Shown here in pieces: positions 11,268 to 21,623 of a stretch of 64,000 bases of DNA. The notes under the pieces are model-generated. The model was not told where the DNA came from and made no database searches. It worked only from the letters and a program-made list of their open reading frames with translations. The translations under genes and the position numbers were made by a program. Source of the stretch: Archegozetes longisetosus. Its lineage: Eukaryota > Arthropoda > Arachnida > Sarcoptiformes > Trhypochthoniidae. Position 1 is the stretch's first letter. Each line of letters starts with the position of its first letter. The DNA lies in the NCBI GenBank assembly GCA_018873245.2, contig JAEMBT020000005.1:14026001-14090000 (forward strand). Direction: 5' to 3'.

Positions 11268-11974
11268 TTCTTTGCCATATGGTAGAGAAAAGGATACAAG
11301 AAATATTTTTAAAAAATACACATGAATCTTCTCACATTTATCTAACAGTTGATAATAACTTCACATAAAAACAAGCTGATACTAATTGATTTCAATAAGA
11401 ATGAAGTTTTTGGAGATATTAAGCGGATTTTAGTTTTATTTTTACTATAATGTTGAAATCTTTTTCTGTTATAACTATAGTTGTTATGTGAGGGTCACTA
11501 AACAAGCAATCCATAGCCAACAATATTACTTCGATAGATAGCAATATTAAAGCCATAGGATTAAATTCAATGATAATAATAATTTTGATATTATTTAAAG
11601 CTTTCAACTTGTATCAAATCAAGATTGAATTTATTCATTCTCTGTATATTTACTTAAAGGATGAGAACATAAAATTTTCATTTTTAATGAGAATATTTTG
11701 AGCTACGCTCACTCGCTCATTTAATAAAATTTACGTTTTACCTACCCTTGAGTGAACGTAACATCGTAAAAATCATATGATAGATCTAATTGATAGTAAT
11801 CAATAAGACGAATTAAATTACCAGGACGACAGGCTGCTAACGTTAAACGATGATAAGTCACGAGGAGGCTATTTATTTCAGCCACGTTTCATCTCGCTTC
11901 ATACTACTGAATGTGGCATGAAGTTTGATTCAATAAATAACTTTCTTGAATTATCTATGACTTTATTAGAGGCG
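11268..11974. other. 5' flank of the GH95 gene
   Basis: AT-rich upstream sequence of the fucosidase gene. I see no reliable TATA or initiator element and no coding frame with recognisable homology. Confidence 0.4.
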
Positions 11975-12705
11975 GGGATATTTTAGTATAACACCGGTCG
12001 CAGATCAGCACCAAACTTTGTATATACATACTACTGCCGATATTGTTCACGAAAATGCAGGTCGTACCTGCTGCATATGTATATATATATTCACGCGCGC
12101 AGGGGAGGGGGAGCCAAGTTACTGAAAATCGATTGGTACAGTCGCCAACTCGTGCGCTCGTTAGGCTCCGTATTTTTGTAACTAAATCTATAGCAACCCA
12201 AACTAACTCAAATCGATATCGAAAAGTTACGAAATGGATCGACATATACCCTTTAATAAATGTTCTGGAAATTTCTCGAACCTTCTTCGAATAACTAGAA
12301 CTTTACAAAACGTTCTAGAGCCTAGGAGATAATTCTAGAATATTGTAGAATGTTCCTGAATTTCAGAGAAGATTCTGGAATTTACTATAAAGTCTTCGAG
12401 TTCTCTCGAATTACGGAACCTTTTGGAACTCCGCCCCTACTTCGGAACCTAGATTGTCCTTCACAATCCTAGTCGCATATATGCAATTTGTACTCTCATT
12501 CTTGTCTATTGGCACCGCTCACATTGAAATCGGGTGCGGAATATACGATATATCCGGCTTTATGTCTACCGACTTTGGTGGTCAATAACTCCGCCCCTTT
12601 AATTTGCGGCGGGTAAAACTTCATATTCTTTTATCACTAAATAAGTACTATCTATATCCTAAGTTTGGTGTTGATCTGCGACCGGTGTTATACTAAAGTA
12701 TACCC
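11975..12705. mobile_element. Non-autonomous DNA transposon with about 50-bp inverted ends
   Basis: Left end 11975-12024 and right end 12655-12705 are inverted copies: TTTTAGTATAACACCGGTCG, CAGATCA and CACCAAACT on the left match in inverse on the right with few differences. The interior is non-coding, more GC-rich than its surroundings, and contains repeated GAATTTC/TTCTAGAA-like words. The family is not assigned; a TA duplication is possible but unproven. Confidence 0.7.
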
Positions 12706-12859
12706 TTAGAGACGTTACATTCTGAATATCAGTAGTTGCTCCCCCATTCAATTTTGGCTTAAAAATTAATTGCAATTAAAACTGACGCGTTTCACAAACA
12801 TGTTTCATATATATATATCGCCAACTCAAAAAGTCAGCTTGAACTATATCTTATTTATA

Positions 12860-13099
12860 TACAAGGCTCTTTAATTTTTTTGACTTGGGTATCGCCTCTC
12901 TGTCTAGAGTATTAAAGAGTAGATCTAAACAGTGTCAATTTTGAGGATTTTTATGGCACAATTTTCCATTCATTCAGATCGGCAATATAATGAATGAGGA
13001 TTTTGCCATAAAAATCCTCAAAATCGACACTGTTTAGATCTACACTTTAATCCTCTAGACAGAGAGACGACACCCAGGTAAAAAAATTAAAGAGCTTAT
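12860..13099. mobile_element. Palindromic MITE
   Basis: Arms of about 100 bp: GGCTCTTTAATTTTTTTGAC, CTCTGTCTAGAGTATTAAAG and GTAGATCTAAACAGTGTCAA on the left are matched in inverse at 12990-13099, around a spacer near 12965-12990. No coding capacity. The fold would form a nearly perfect hairpin. Confidence 0.75.
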
Positions 13100-13607
13100 G
13101 TCGAAAATCTCTGGCCACGTAAAGTCTAGTTCAACCGAATGTATTTCACATGAATTTTAGAGTTGATCTTTAAAGCTGAACACAAACCGAGTTAAATGTG
13201 TGCCTATTTTAAACACAGAAATTTGTTTCGCGAACCCTCTATAGAATAGAGATAAAGATTGAAGTTTGGATCTCATTTTGAGTTTTGATCAATGATTTCT
13301 TTAAAGTATGTTTTCTCAGTGAACAAAGGAGGATGCCAGGATCCACCTAACTCGATTCACAGAAAATGAGAGTACTATTGTGATCGGACTGATGAGTAGA
13401 GTTCAAATATATCACTCTATTTAGCCTAAGTGATCGTGATCAAAAGTTATGACCCTTTTTGTGTTGCGATAAAAAAAGTGACTTTTAGGGGAAATGGGCG
13501 TCTAACAACTCGTCATGGGTATTAGGTTGTGAATATACATTAAAGAAAGGAATAAAACAATGCAGAACGTGAAATGTAAAGTAATATGAAAAGAATGCTA
13601 TATATAA
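13100..13607. other. Intergenic, nothing recognised
   Basis: No coding homology, RNA gene or clear repeat was seen between the MITE and the repeat copy that follows. Confidence 0.4.
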
Positions 13608-13905
13608 AAGATGGGTGAATCCGGATTAATGGGTCTATGGGGGTTCTCGACCTCCCATCCCCAAGTGTGATATATCGTTGGACTCAGGACGCTGAGCTGA
13701 ACATTTGATACTCTATACTTGGGTTTCAGACTTGGGGTGCGTTAAGGCCACGGCCAGATCCCGAACCTGTGGACCAAATGGCCTGAGTTATATATTGATG
13801 GATTCCAGACATTGAGCTGAGCATTTTAATACTAAACACTTGGGTCTCAGTAATAACAACAAAACGTGAAATGTAAAATAATGTGAAATATGAATGCTAA
13901 AAAAT
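13608..13905. repeat. Partial copy of the palindrome-core repeat family
   Basis: Shares ordered words with the core of the 16351-17764 palindrome: GGGTGAATC near the start, a GGTTCTCG block, CCAAGTGTGATATATCGTTG, GACTCAGGA and GAGCTGAACATTT-GATAC. Two slightly different versions of the GAGCTGA..ATTTT..ATAC block occur in tandem. Non-coding. Confidence 0.6.
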
Positions 13906-13927
13906 GCCAAATGTAAAATGCCGATGC

Positions 13928-14347
13928 TTAGCATCTGCCATGACGGCATATCTCTAACCTGGAGCCTTGGCCAGGCTTGCCAGGTGTCTTAGCAAGCCTG
14001 TTGCCCGCCGTCACCACAAGGAGGTGCTCCGGTTGCAGATGAAAGCGTTTTTCGCTCGATACTTTTTGCGGTTTATCTCCGTTAGACGGTGTTTGTGGAA
14101 GTTGTATCCATTGGTAAAGTTTCTCTACTAGTTGAGATCTTTCAATAAGTAGATAGACTTTCTGTAAATCAAGCAAGTGGGGCTCCCATAGAAATCTGCC
14201 ATCATCCTTTGTATGAATAACATTTTTGATTATATTTATTTTGAAATTTTGTGGTTTACTTTTACATTCTAATGAATCACATGAACAATTTTCATTACAA
14301 TTTTGACCAACTTTTAAAATCACACAAACGAACGCATTTGGCTTCAC
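13928..14347 (-). CDS. Unrecognised 139-codon open frame
   Basis: The frame starts at ATG 14347 and ends at 13928. The N-terminal part is cysteine-rich (CNENCSCDSLEC near residues 17-28); the C-terminal part (residues 90-139) is basic and proline/glycine-rich and comes from a stretch clearly richer in GC than its neighbours. No domain is recognised and no splice partner is evident. It lies between repeat copies, so it could be part of an unidentified mobile element or chance. Low confidence that it is a gene. Confidence 0.25.
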   Translation of the reverse strand: MKPNAFVCVILKVGQNCNENCSCDSLECKSKPQNFKINIIKNVIHTKDDGRFLWEPHLLDLQKVYLLIERSQLVEKLYQWIQLPQTPSNGDKPQKVSSEKRFHLQPEHLLVVTAGNRLAKTPGKPGQGSRLEICRHGRC

Positions 14348-15319
14348 AGCTACAACAAAATTTATTATTATTTTCTAATAAAATTTGATTTTTGATTTAC
14401 TTTTAGAAACTTTTAGATCTGAAGTTTAATAAAATAAAATACTATAAAGTTTAACACCTTTAGGTGCTAAAACATAGTAAACTTTGTACATAATCAAATT
14501 TAGCCTTTTTAATGACAAATAACTATAATAAGCATTGTTTAAAGTAGTAGAATCAAAAATTTCTATTATATCAGACTGTAAGATTTATTTCTAACTCGAA
14601 ATTTTCAGATAAAAGATTAGTTGTTGCAAAAATTCGGTTTTGTGTGAATTTGATTTTCTAATTTGCGTTAGTTTTTCAACATTATTAGCTAAAAATTTAT
14701 CGAAAAGCTTTTTATACTATAACTATTATGATAGGAGTTCTATCAGGTTCTAAATCATTTTCCAAACCTTAGTGTTTGGTTTTTTCAAAATTTTTATAAA
14801 ATTCATTTAATTTCTAAACATTAATCATGCATTTTTCGCTCATGATGCTATGCTTTATGATACAACCCATAAGTAAATATCCTTAAAACTACGAGAACTT
14901 TTAATTTTCAAATAAGAAATTTAGTATTAATTCAAACAGTTTGCGATCAAACAATGACTAAGTAAAATTCCACATTTAAACTCCTAAGATTAGATTCTAA
15001 TAAAAAACATATCATTAGAAATCACCAAAATTAGAACTAATGTTTAAATCTAAAAGTCATTGAAATAAGATATAATTTGTTGATTAACTGTTATTTCTAA
15101 AATACTCAATGCTGTTTCAAATCAAACTCCAAATTATAAAAATTATTTTCGAAAAAGATTCAATTTTTTAAAAGTACAAATCAAATTTGCTGTTCTAAAG
15201 CTAAATCATAATTGATTGCAAAGATGAAAAAATATAACGTTGACCACAAATTAATTCCTATTATAAGTGATATGCTCCAAAATAGAGTACAATATGTCAA
15301 GATGATATTTTATCATATA
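14348..15319. other. AT-rich intergenic sequence
   Basis: Nothing recognised apart from strongly AT-rich sequence. It could include decayed 5' parts of the LINE that follows, but I cannot read conserved motifs here. Confidence 0.35.
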
Positions 15320-16285
15320 GTTATGAAGTAGATGTGGGGTTGCACAAGAAGGTGTCTCATCACATTATTTCAATTTATTTGTATACCATTTGTTACTAGG
15401 ACTGCTTTTGATAATCTTTCAATATGCTGATGATGTTTTGCTCATGAACATTATATAGATAATTATATAGGTAATTCAGATGATTGTCATGTGTTACAGT
15501 ATGATTTGAATAAGATGATTCTAGAATATACTATAGCCGATTCTATCTAAGTAAATCCTGAAAAATCAGAACATTTAAGAATCTCTCTTTAAAATAATAT
15601 TCCAGAAAAGTATTACTATATAGGTGGCACAAAAATCAAAACTGTATCGTGCCAAAAACATTTGGGAATTATATATGACAACAAAATGAGTTTCAACAAA
15701 CATGTTAATCACATTGTCTCCAAAGCTGTGCAGGAGTTTGTTTTTTTGAAAACTATAAGCACTAAAATAAATAGAGGAGTATTCCTAGCTCTTTACAAAT
15801 CTTATATTTTGTCCATTCTAGAATGTAGTAATCTTTGTTACATACCAAATACATCTCAAGATGTCTCAGTAGAAAAAGTTCAGAAAAAAGTGACTAAATT
15901 CATCTGTCATAAAACGAGACCTCCAGCCCTCAGCTATGACCAAAGACTCGAATTTCTCCCATTGTTAAGTCTTGAAAATAGAAGAAAAGTTCAAATTTTA
16001 TGTATAATATTCAAAATAAGAAAAGATTTCAATCGATACCAAATCAATGGATTAAAGCAATCAAATTTATTGATAATGAGACTAGGTGTTCACATACAAA
16101 TCGATAGAAACAGAATTAATTATGTGACAAATCATTCTCTTATTATGCGAAATGTATTTTCAGTGATTCAGCAATCAATATAAGAGATAAAAATAATTTT
16201 AATAACTTTAAAAGTCTAATCAGTCAACACTTGACCTCTTTGAATCATAATGATCGTTATGAATTATTATTATTATCATAAAAAC
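15320..16285 (+). mobile_element. LINE fragment, reverse transcriptase C-terminal half
   Basis: In one frame GVAQEGVSSHYFNLFVYHL (about 15353-15410) corresponds to the RT motif with PQGS, and FQYADDVLLMN follows with the YADD catalytic box (about 15427-15460). After some decay the open frame 15662-16183 carries the thumb and post-RT region typical of jockey/CR1-like LINEs: HLGIIYDNKMSFNKHV, then LYKSYILSILE and KVQKKVTKFICHK, and RLEFLPLLSLENRRK. Several stops interrupt 15460-15660. The 3' end has a short TTA repeat near 16262-16276, as many LINE tails do. The 5' half is missing, as in a truncated insertion. Confidence 0.75.
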
Positions 16286-16350
16286 TGAACAATAATGGAA
16301 TGTTACTCAAAGGAGTTAACCAGAAATATTTAGGCATATGACATAATCGT

Positions 16351-17764
16351 CCACCAAGCCAATATGGGTGTCAAATTAAAGTTTATGAAGAGTAAAATCA
16401 AACACTAAAAGAATTTTTAAAATGCGATGGTTGAGAGATATGAATTTTTATATTTATACTGTTCTTAACGCGAAATGGCCTTAAAACCATCGGGTACTGT
16501 ACAAAATTATTCTTTAGTACCTTGGGTACGGAAGGTGCATGCCTGAAGTTCAAGACTAGTAGCATAGCTAGACGATATCTGTTTGGTCCCTAACTCTAAC
16601 TAACAAGGAGAGTAGAAAACTGTAGAAGTCTCGATTTTTATAAATTTTTTTTATAAAACAAGTATTATATGGTTAAAAAGTTTTAAGGTATTCGTTTCTG
16701 CTTAAAGTGTTTCTTATGACAATGATGACCCGATAAATTTTTAGAAATCATACACTAATAAATGGGGTGAATCAAGGCTAATGAATCTAAGAGATTCTCG
16801 GCTCCACCTCCAAGTGTGACACATCATTGAATTCAATTCGTCTAGCTGAACATTTTGATACCATACTTGACCACTTTCGACCCGATTCACTTCTGGCTGA
16901 CTCCCGACGGAAGTGGTTGATCCCACCAAGTGATATATCGTTGGACTCATGGCATCGAAATGAGCATTTTGATACTTCACTTGACCAACTATCTCAAGTA
17001 GTTCTCGAGATATTCAACCTTAGTTTACATCAGGCTTGTTTGGGTTGACTCTCTAAGTCCAGCTTTAAAACCAAACGAAGATGAATATCTCGAGAACTAC
17101 TCACGATAATTGATCAAGTGGGGTATAGAAAATGCTCAGTTCAATATCCTGAGTCCAACGATATATCACTTGATGGGGTCAGCCACTTCCGTCGAGAGTT
17201 GACCAGAAGTGGTCAGGTTCGGGTCAAAAGCGGTCAGGTGTGATATCAAAATGTTCAGCTAGACGAACTAAATCCAATGATGTGTCACACTTGGAAGTGT
17301 GGGGTTGGGAACTCCCTTAGACTCATTAGCATTGATTCACCTCACTTATTCATATCTTAAAGTTTTTAACCATATAATACTTGTTTCATAAAAATATTTC
17401 ATTGAAATCGAGACTTCTACAGCTCCCTACTCTTCCTTGTAGGTGGAGCACCTCTAGCTACTATAAAAACTTGAGATGTGTGAAACAAACCATATTAATA
17501 ATATTAAATACATTCAAAAATTCACATCGTATCTCAGTCTTCACATTTTTTGGAAAAACTCTTTATTCCTGAATCTACTCTTCACAAGCTTTCACAGCCT
17601 AAACATCAATTCACTTAATACCCAAACGAGATAATGAAATCAAATTTGTTTTTATGTCTTCAAAAATTCATATCTCCTCTTAGTATCGTATTTTTCAAAA
17701 ATCTCTTCCTGTTTCTGATTATTCTCTTCTTACGATTTAATTTGATACCCATATTGGCTTGGTG
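16351..17764. mobile_element. Large composite palindrome (foldback element)
   Basis: Outer ends of about 95 bp start CCACCAAGCCAATATGGGTG at 16351 and are matched in inverse up to 17764. Inside, the flanking segments 16446-16600 and 17445-17655 are not homologous, but 16600-17022 and 17079-17440 are inverted copies around a 50-60 bp spacer (shared: AACAAGTATTATATGGTTAA, CAAGTGTGA, GTTGGACTCA, AGTAGTTCTCGAGATATTC). The short open frames on both strands here are consequences of the palindrome, not genes. Related core copies lie at 13608-13905 and in 8360-8748. Family unknown. Confidence 0.75.
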
Positions 17765-17791
17765 GGGAATTGGGCTAGATCTGATTAACTC

Positions 17792-18005
17792 TTTGTAACT
17801 TCTTAATATAACTTTTAATACATTTGAAATGAATACTATCTAGAGTGCTTAACAGCGCCATATCCAGATTTTGAGTTCAGGGGCCGGAAATCTAAGATTG
17901 AATGCTATGACTTGTAGAGGCAAATACATATGAAGACTCATATTTGTTAATTTGCTATAAATCTTTAGTTTTCCCAATAAATGATCGAACGATGTATCAA
18001 ATAAA
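17792..18005 (+). repeat. Dispersed repeat B, copy 1
   Basis: Matches 20436-20576 plus 21055-21120 in order: TTGTAACTTC, CTTTTAAT-CATTTGAAATGA, ACTATCT-GAGTG, AATAGCGCCATA / AACAGCGCCATA, GAATGC-ATGACTTGTA, TTAATAAATGATCGA / AATAAATGATCGAACG and ATGTATCA. Non-coding. The stretch to 18454 upstream of the reductase has no feature I can support. Confidence 0.65.
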
Positions 18006-18454
18006 GTTTTTGTGCCATTTTCTTTCAGTACAGACCTGGTATTTCGATATTTTAAAAACCTCTGGGAGAATAGTCTTCCCAGCTCTTTGCTGGCTATGGC
18101 TGCATTGCTTAAGCGCTTAAAAGCGACAATACTATATCATACAAATCGATTCTTTAGATGGCTTAAACTGCGATTAAATGCTAATTTTGCTTTGGGAATG
18201 TGCAAAGGACAAAAGTCAAAGTTTGAGTATATAACTACTATTATCATATCAAATGATAAGCACATCTATGACTGTGTTATGCTATTGAAGGCCAACTTGT
18301 TTACAGAACAAGCCTCAAACTTCAAAACTATCGTATATCTTATGATAAGGAATTGAAAGTCATTGCTAGGTATAAAAACTTGAAACAAGTTCGAAATCAC
18401 TATCAAAGTCAAAATTTAATATTTGCGCTAAAAATCTATTAATTGCTACTTAAA

Positions 18455-19977
18455 ATGTCGGGTAAAACATTTAAAAAGTTATCAGTAGTTAAACTTTCAA
18501 CAAACTTTACCGAAGCGACAAAAGTAGTTGAAGTTCCACTCATTCCTCCAAATGATAATCAAGTATTGCTAAAAAATCTTTATGCGGGCGTTAACGCAAC
18601 TGATATTAACATAAGTGCTGGACGTTATTTCACTGATGGAAAACTCCCGTTTGATATCGGACTTGAAGTATTATAGTGACCAAGTTCATTATGACATTTA
18701 AGAATAATTTTAAACTAGATGAATAAACGTTTTCAGGCTCTCGGAGTTATTGAGGCCGTCGGTAAAAATGTGACTACACTTAAGGTTGGGCAGCCGGCGA
18801 TTGTGTATGGTGTCGAGCCTAAGGCTTATTCGGAATATTTGGTTAGCATTTATATGAAATCATATATTAGTTAACCACTGATGTAAAATAAAACAATTTT
18901 CTCTTAAAGTATGTCAATCCTGAAGAAGTTATTCCATTGCCTGCACTTAAACCAGAATTTATAGGATTATTAGTTTGTGGACTGACTGCTAGTATAGGTC
19001 TCGATCAGGTATTGTATATTTTTTTTAAAGTTAAATATTTCATAAACTATTATAAAAATGAATATTAATTGTAGGCGGGTCGTATCAAAGAGGGTGATAA
19101 AGTTTTGATAACAGCAGCAGCCGGTGGAACAGGTCTGTTATACTTGTTGTTTAACTCTAATTTTGCATTAATATTAAATATTAGCCTTCTGTATAATAAT
19201 TTAATATATTTGTGTTGTATGGGCTAAACAAAGAGGTTGTTATGTGATTGGAACAACTTCTTCGAAAGATAAAGAAAAACTATTGAAAGATTTGGGGTGT
19301 GATCGAGTTATCAATTATAGAGAAGAAAGCATTGATGAAGTTTTGTCTAAAGAATTTCCTGTAAGTCAATCAATGATTGAATTAAGTTTAAATGATTCTG
19401 AGTTCGTCATTTTTTACGTAACTTTCAAACTATTATTCACTTTGATAGGAAGGCGTTGACGTTGTTTGGGAAACAATTGGAGGAACTGTTTATGAAACTT
19501 TATTCAAGCATTTAGCAACTAAAGGAAGACTTGTTATTGTTGGCGGAATAACTGGCTATAAAACTGTTGGCCTTCCAGAAGTAAATATTCCTCAACTAAC
19601 GACACAAGTGAGTCAAACTTATATTTGAGTAGTTTTTCAGTTTTCATTAATTTCACTATTTGTCGATCTAAGCTTTTAATGGGATGTAAATCATTGACTG
19701 GATTCTTATTATCGATTTATAAAGACTTGTGCAAAGAATACTTAACTAATTTGATCGAACAACTCATGTCTAACAAACTGAAAGTAGTTCTGGATTTTGG
19801 ACAGAATTCATCTGAGGGGCAATTCGAAGGAATCGATTCTGTTGTCAGAGGAGTAGAAGTAATAATAAAACATTTACTTATAATAAACTCTTTTTTATAT
19901 AGAATTTTCTTTTTCTTAAGTATCTCCACAGCGGACGTAATACCGGAAAAGTGGTCATTAAAATACAGGATCAATAA
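18455..19977 (+). CDS. PTGR3/ZADH2-like zinc-independent MDR reductase, eight exons, exon 5 start damaged
   Basis: Exons: 18455-18667, 18737-18841, 18910-19008, 19075-19132, about 19215-19360, 19449-19607, 19673-19858, 19921-19977; about 340 residues against about 377 for human PTGR3. It should be an NADPH-dependent medium-chain reductase of the prostaglandin reductase 3 / quinone oxidoreductase group, acting on enones or 15-keto prostaglandin-like substrates. Motifs: NATDINISAGRY, ALGVIEAVGKNV, VLITAAAGGTG (nucleotide loop), GCDRVINY, EGVDVVWETIGG, and the C-terminal NTGKVV. Splice phases agree at all junctions except 4/5: no AG lies between 19194 and the AKQRG codons, and use of 19194 leaves an in-frame TAA. 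So this copy is either a recent pseudogene, has a sequence error, or splices unusually. Polyadenylation signals AATAAA lie at 20131 and 20166. Confidence 0.8.
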
Positions 19978-20435
19978 CTTTATATTTGGTTCAAGTTTAA
20001 AACTTTAATGAGAAACTTTCTCAATTACTGCGAACTAGTTAATAGTTGAAATTTATGATCAAAATCTAATTATTAAGTTTTCAAAATATGAATCAATGCT
20101 TTTATTGCAATTTACTTTAATAATACACGGAATAAATTATGCGAAATAATTTTTTTGCTCTTTTTAATAAAATGTTATGGTAGGAAATAACGAAAATACG
20201 AGCGCGAAAATGGTATTGAACAAAATTAGGAATAGTTTTATGAAAACATGAAGATGAGAAAAATCAAATAGGAATGCAGTCCCACTTAATTAATTCCTTG
20301 GATTACTGATCGAAACGGATTATTAAATGTTTAATTTTGATTTACGAAATTGAGGAAATGGAGTTACATTAAATAGCTTTAAATATTTAATTGCATTGAT
20401 CCAAATTGCATTTGTACGCATTTCATTCCTTTTTT
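19978..20435. other. 3' flank of the reductase gene
   Basis: Contains AATAAA at about 20131 and 20166, candidate polyadenylation signals for the reductase. Otherwise AT-rich without recognised features. Confidence 0.4.
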
Positions 20436-21120
20436 TGTAACTTCATAACTAAACTTTTAATGCATTTGAAATGATACTATCTTGAGTGTTTAATAGCGCC
20501 ATAGTCAGTTTGCGATTTGGAGGCTGAAAATCTAAAATTGAATGCCATGACTTGTAAAGGCAGATGCACATGAACTAGGCCTTTTTAAGTTAATTATAAC
20601 ATTTGAGTTAACTTCAATTTCTTTTTAGTTAAAGTTATAGTTAACTATAACTTAAACTAAGATAAAGATGCAAGACTTGAATTATTTCAGTTTTTGAAAC
20701 CTGCTTTTGCAAAGATTACATGATTTCGCAAAAATATTTCCAGGAACGGATTACACGGAATATATTTCATTGATCGGATTAAAATCTAATATTCAGTCTT
20801 ATAATTGCTTTCAAATGTTTTTGCTTTACTTTACAATTAAATTACAAAGAGAAGTAATGTTTATATATAATGAATATCTTCTAGAAATTTAAAGCGTGTA
20901 GTAATTCGATTAGAACTTAAAACTGAAAAAAAAACCTAAACTTTGACTAAAACTGTTTCAGTTTTCAAACTGTAACTAAAATTAATTACTTTTGATAAAT
21001 AACTTTTACTAAAACTAAAATTCATTCAAAAATTTAGAACTATAAAGGTTTAATATGAACTCTCATATATTTGTTAGTTTTTAATAAATGATCGACTGAT
21101 GTATCAGATAAAGAAGTTTG
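20436..21120 (+). repeat. Dispersed repeat B, copy 2, split by an insertion
   Basis: The repeat matches copy 1 (17792-18005) up to 20576, then resumes at 21055 with CTCATATATTTGTTAG and TAAATGATCGACTGATGTAT. The interruption is the element at 20577-21054, flanked by ATGAACT on both sides, so copy 2 existed before the insertion. Confidence 0.65.
20577..21054. mobile_element. Non-autonomous hAT-like element with 7-bp flanking duplication
   Basis: Flanked by ATGAACT at 20570-20576 and 21055-21061. Ends are loosely inverted: AGGCCTTTTTAAGTT against the inverse of AACTATAAAGGTTTA. Both subterminal regions are dense in AGTTA/TAACT and AACTAAAA words, for example AGTTAAAGTTATAGTTAACT on the left. 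The interrupted host repeat gives an independent demonstration that this is an insertion. If it is hAT the duplication should be 8 bp, so one base has changed. Confidence 0.6.
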
Positions 21121-21623
21121 ACAAATCCTGGCTATCAATTATATAATATAAGATATAATTATTTGTTATTACTGATACATTAATGCATAGGTGGGGACCC
21201 CACCCTCTGCCCCCACTCAACACCCCTAAAGTGGCGGCGATGAGTATCGCGAGTGGGTTCGCTTGGTTGAGCCGTGATTTCATAAGAGCAGATTTTTCGG
21301 CTCTATCCCCCGTAAGGATGGCAGGATGAAATTCATTATTTTATAAATTGACTTTTCAACTGATCTATATGTATTTTTAACGCTGATTCCGAATATGAAA
21401 TCCAAATATTTTTATATCGAATACTTTTCGAGATATTGTACTTTAAATATTTTATATCGAATTTTTCACTTTAAGGTTTTTATTATATGATATATGATTT
21501 CGATGTAGAATTTGACGCTGATTACAATTATGAAACCCGTTTTTCGATATCTATAATATCCTTAGAGAAAATACCATTAATATTTCTTTATGTAAATTAT
21601 AACGTGTGAACACTAATAGAAAA
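21121..21623. other. Intergenic with a GC-rich block
   Basis: About 21190-21330 is noticeably richer in G and C (blocks such as GTGGGGACCCCACCCTC and GTGGCGGCGATGAG) than anything nearby. I found no tRNA, rRNA or coding match in it. The remainder is AT-rich. Confidence 0.35.

Noticed and set aside
12043-12294. Overlapping open frames on both strands (also 11955-12245)
   Set aside because: Inside the inverted-repeat element 11975-12705; no protein homology.
16741-17048. Open frames on both strands with similar peptides
   Set aside because: Produced by the palindrome arms; both are reads of the same repeat.
18012-18356. 114-codon open frame upstream of the reductase
   Set aside because: No recognisable domain, no matching splice partner and no sign of conserved composition; probably chance in AT-rich DNA.
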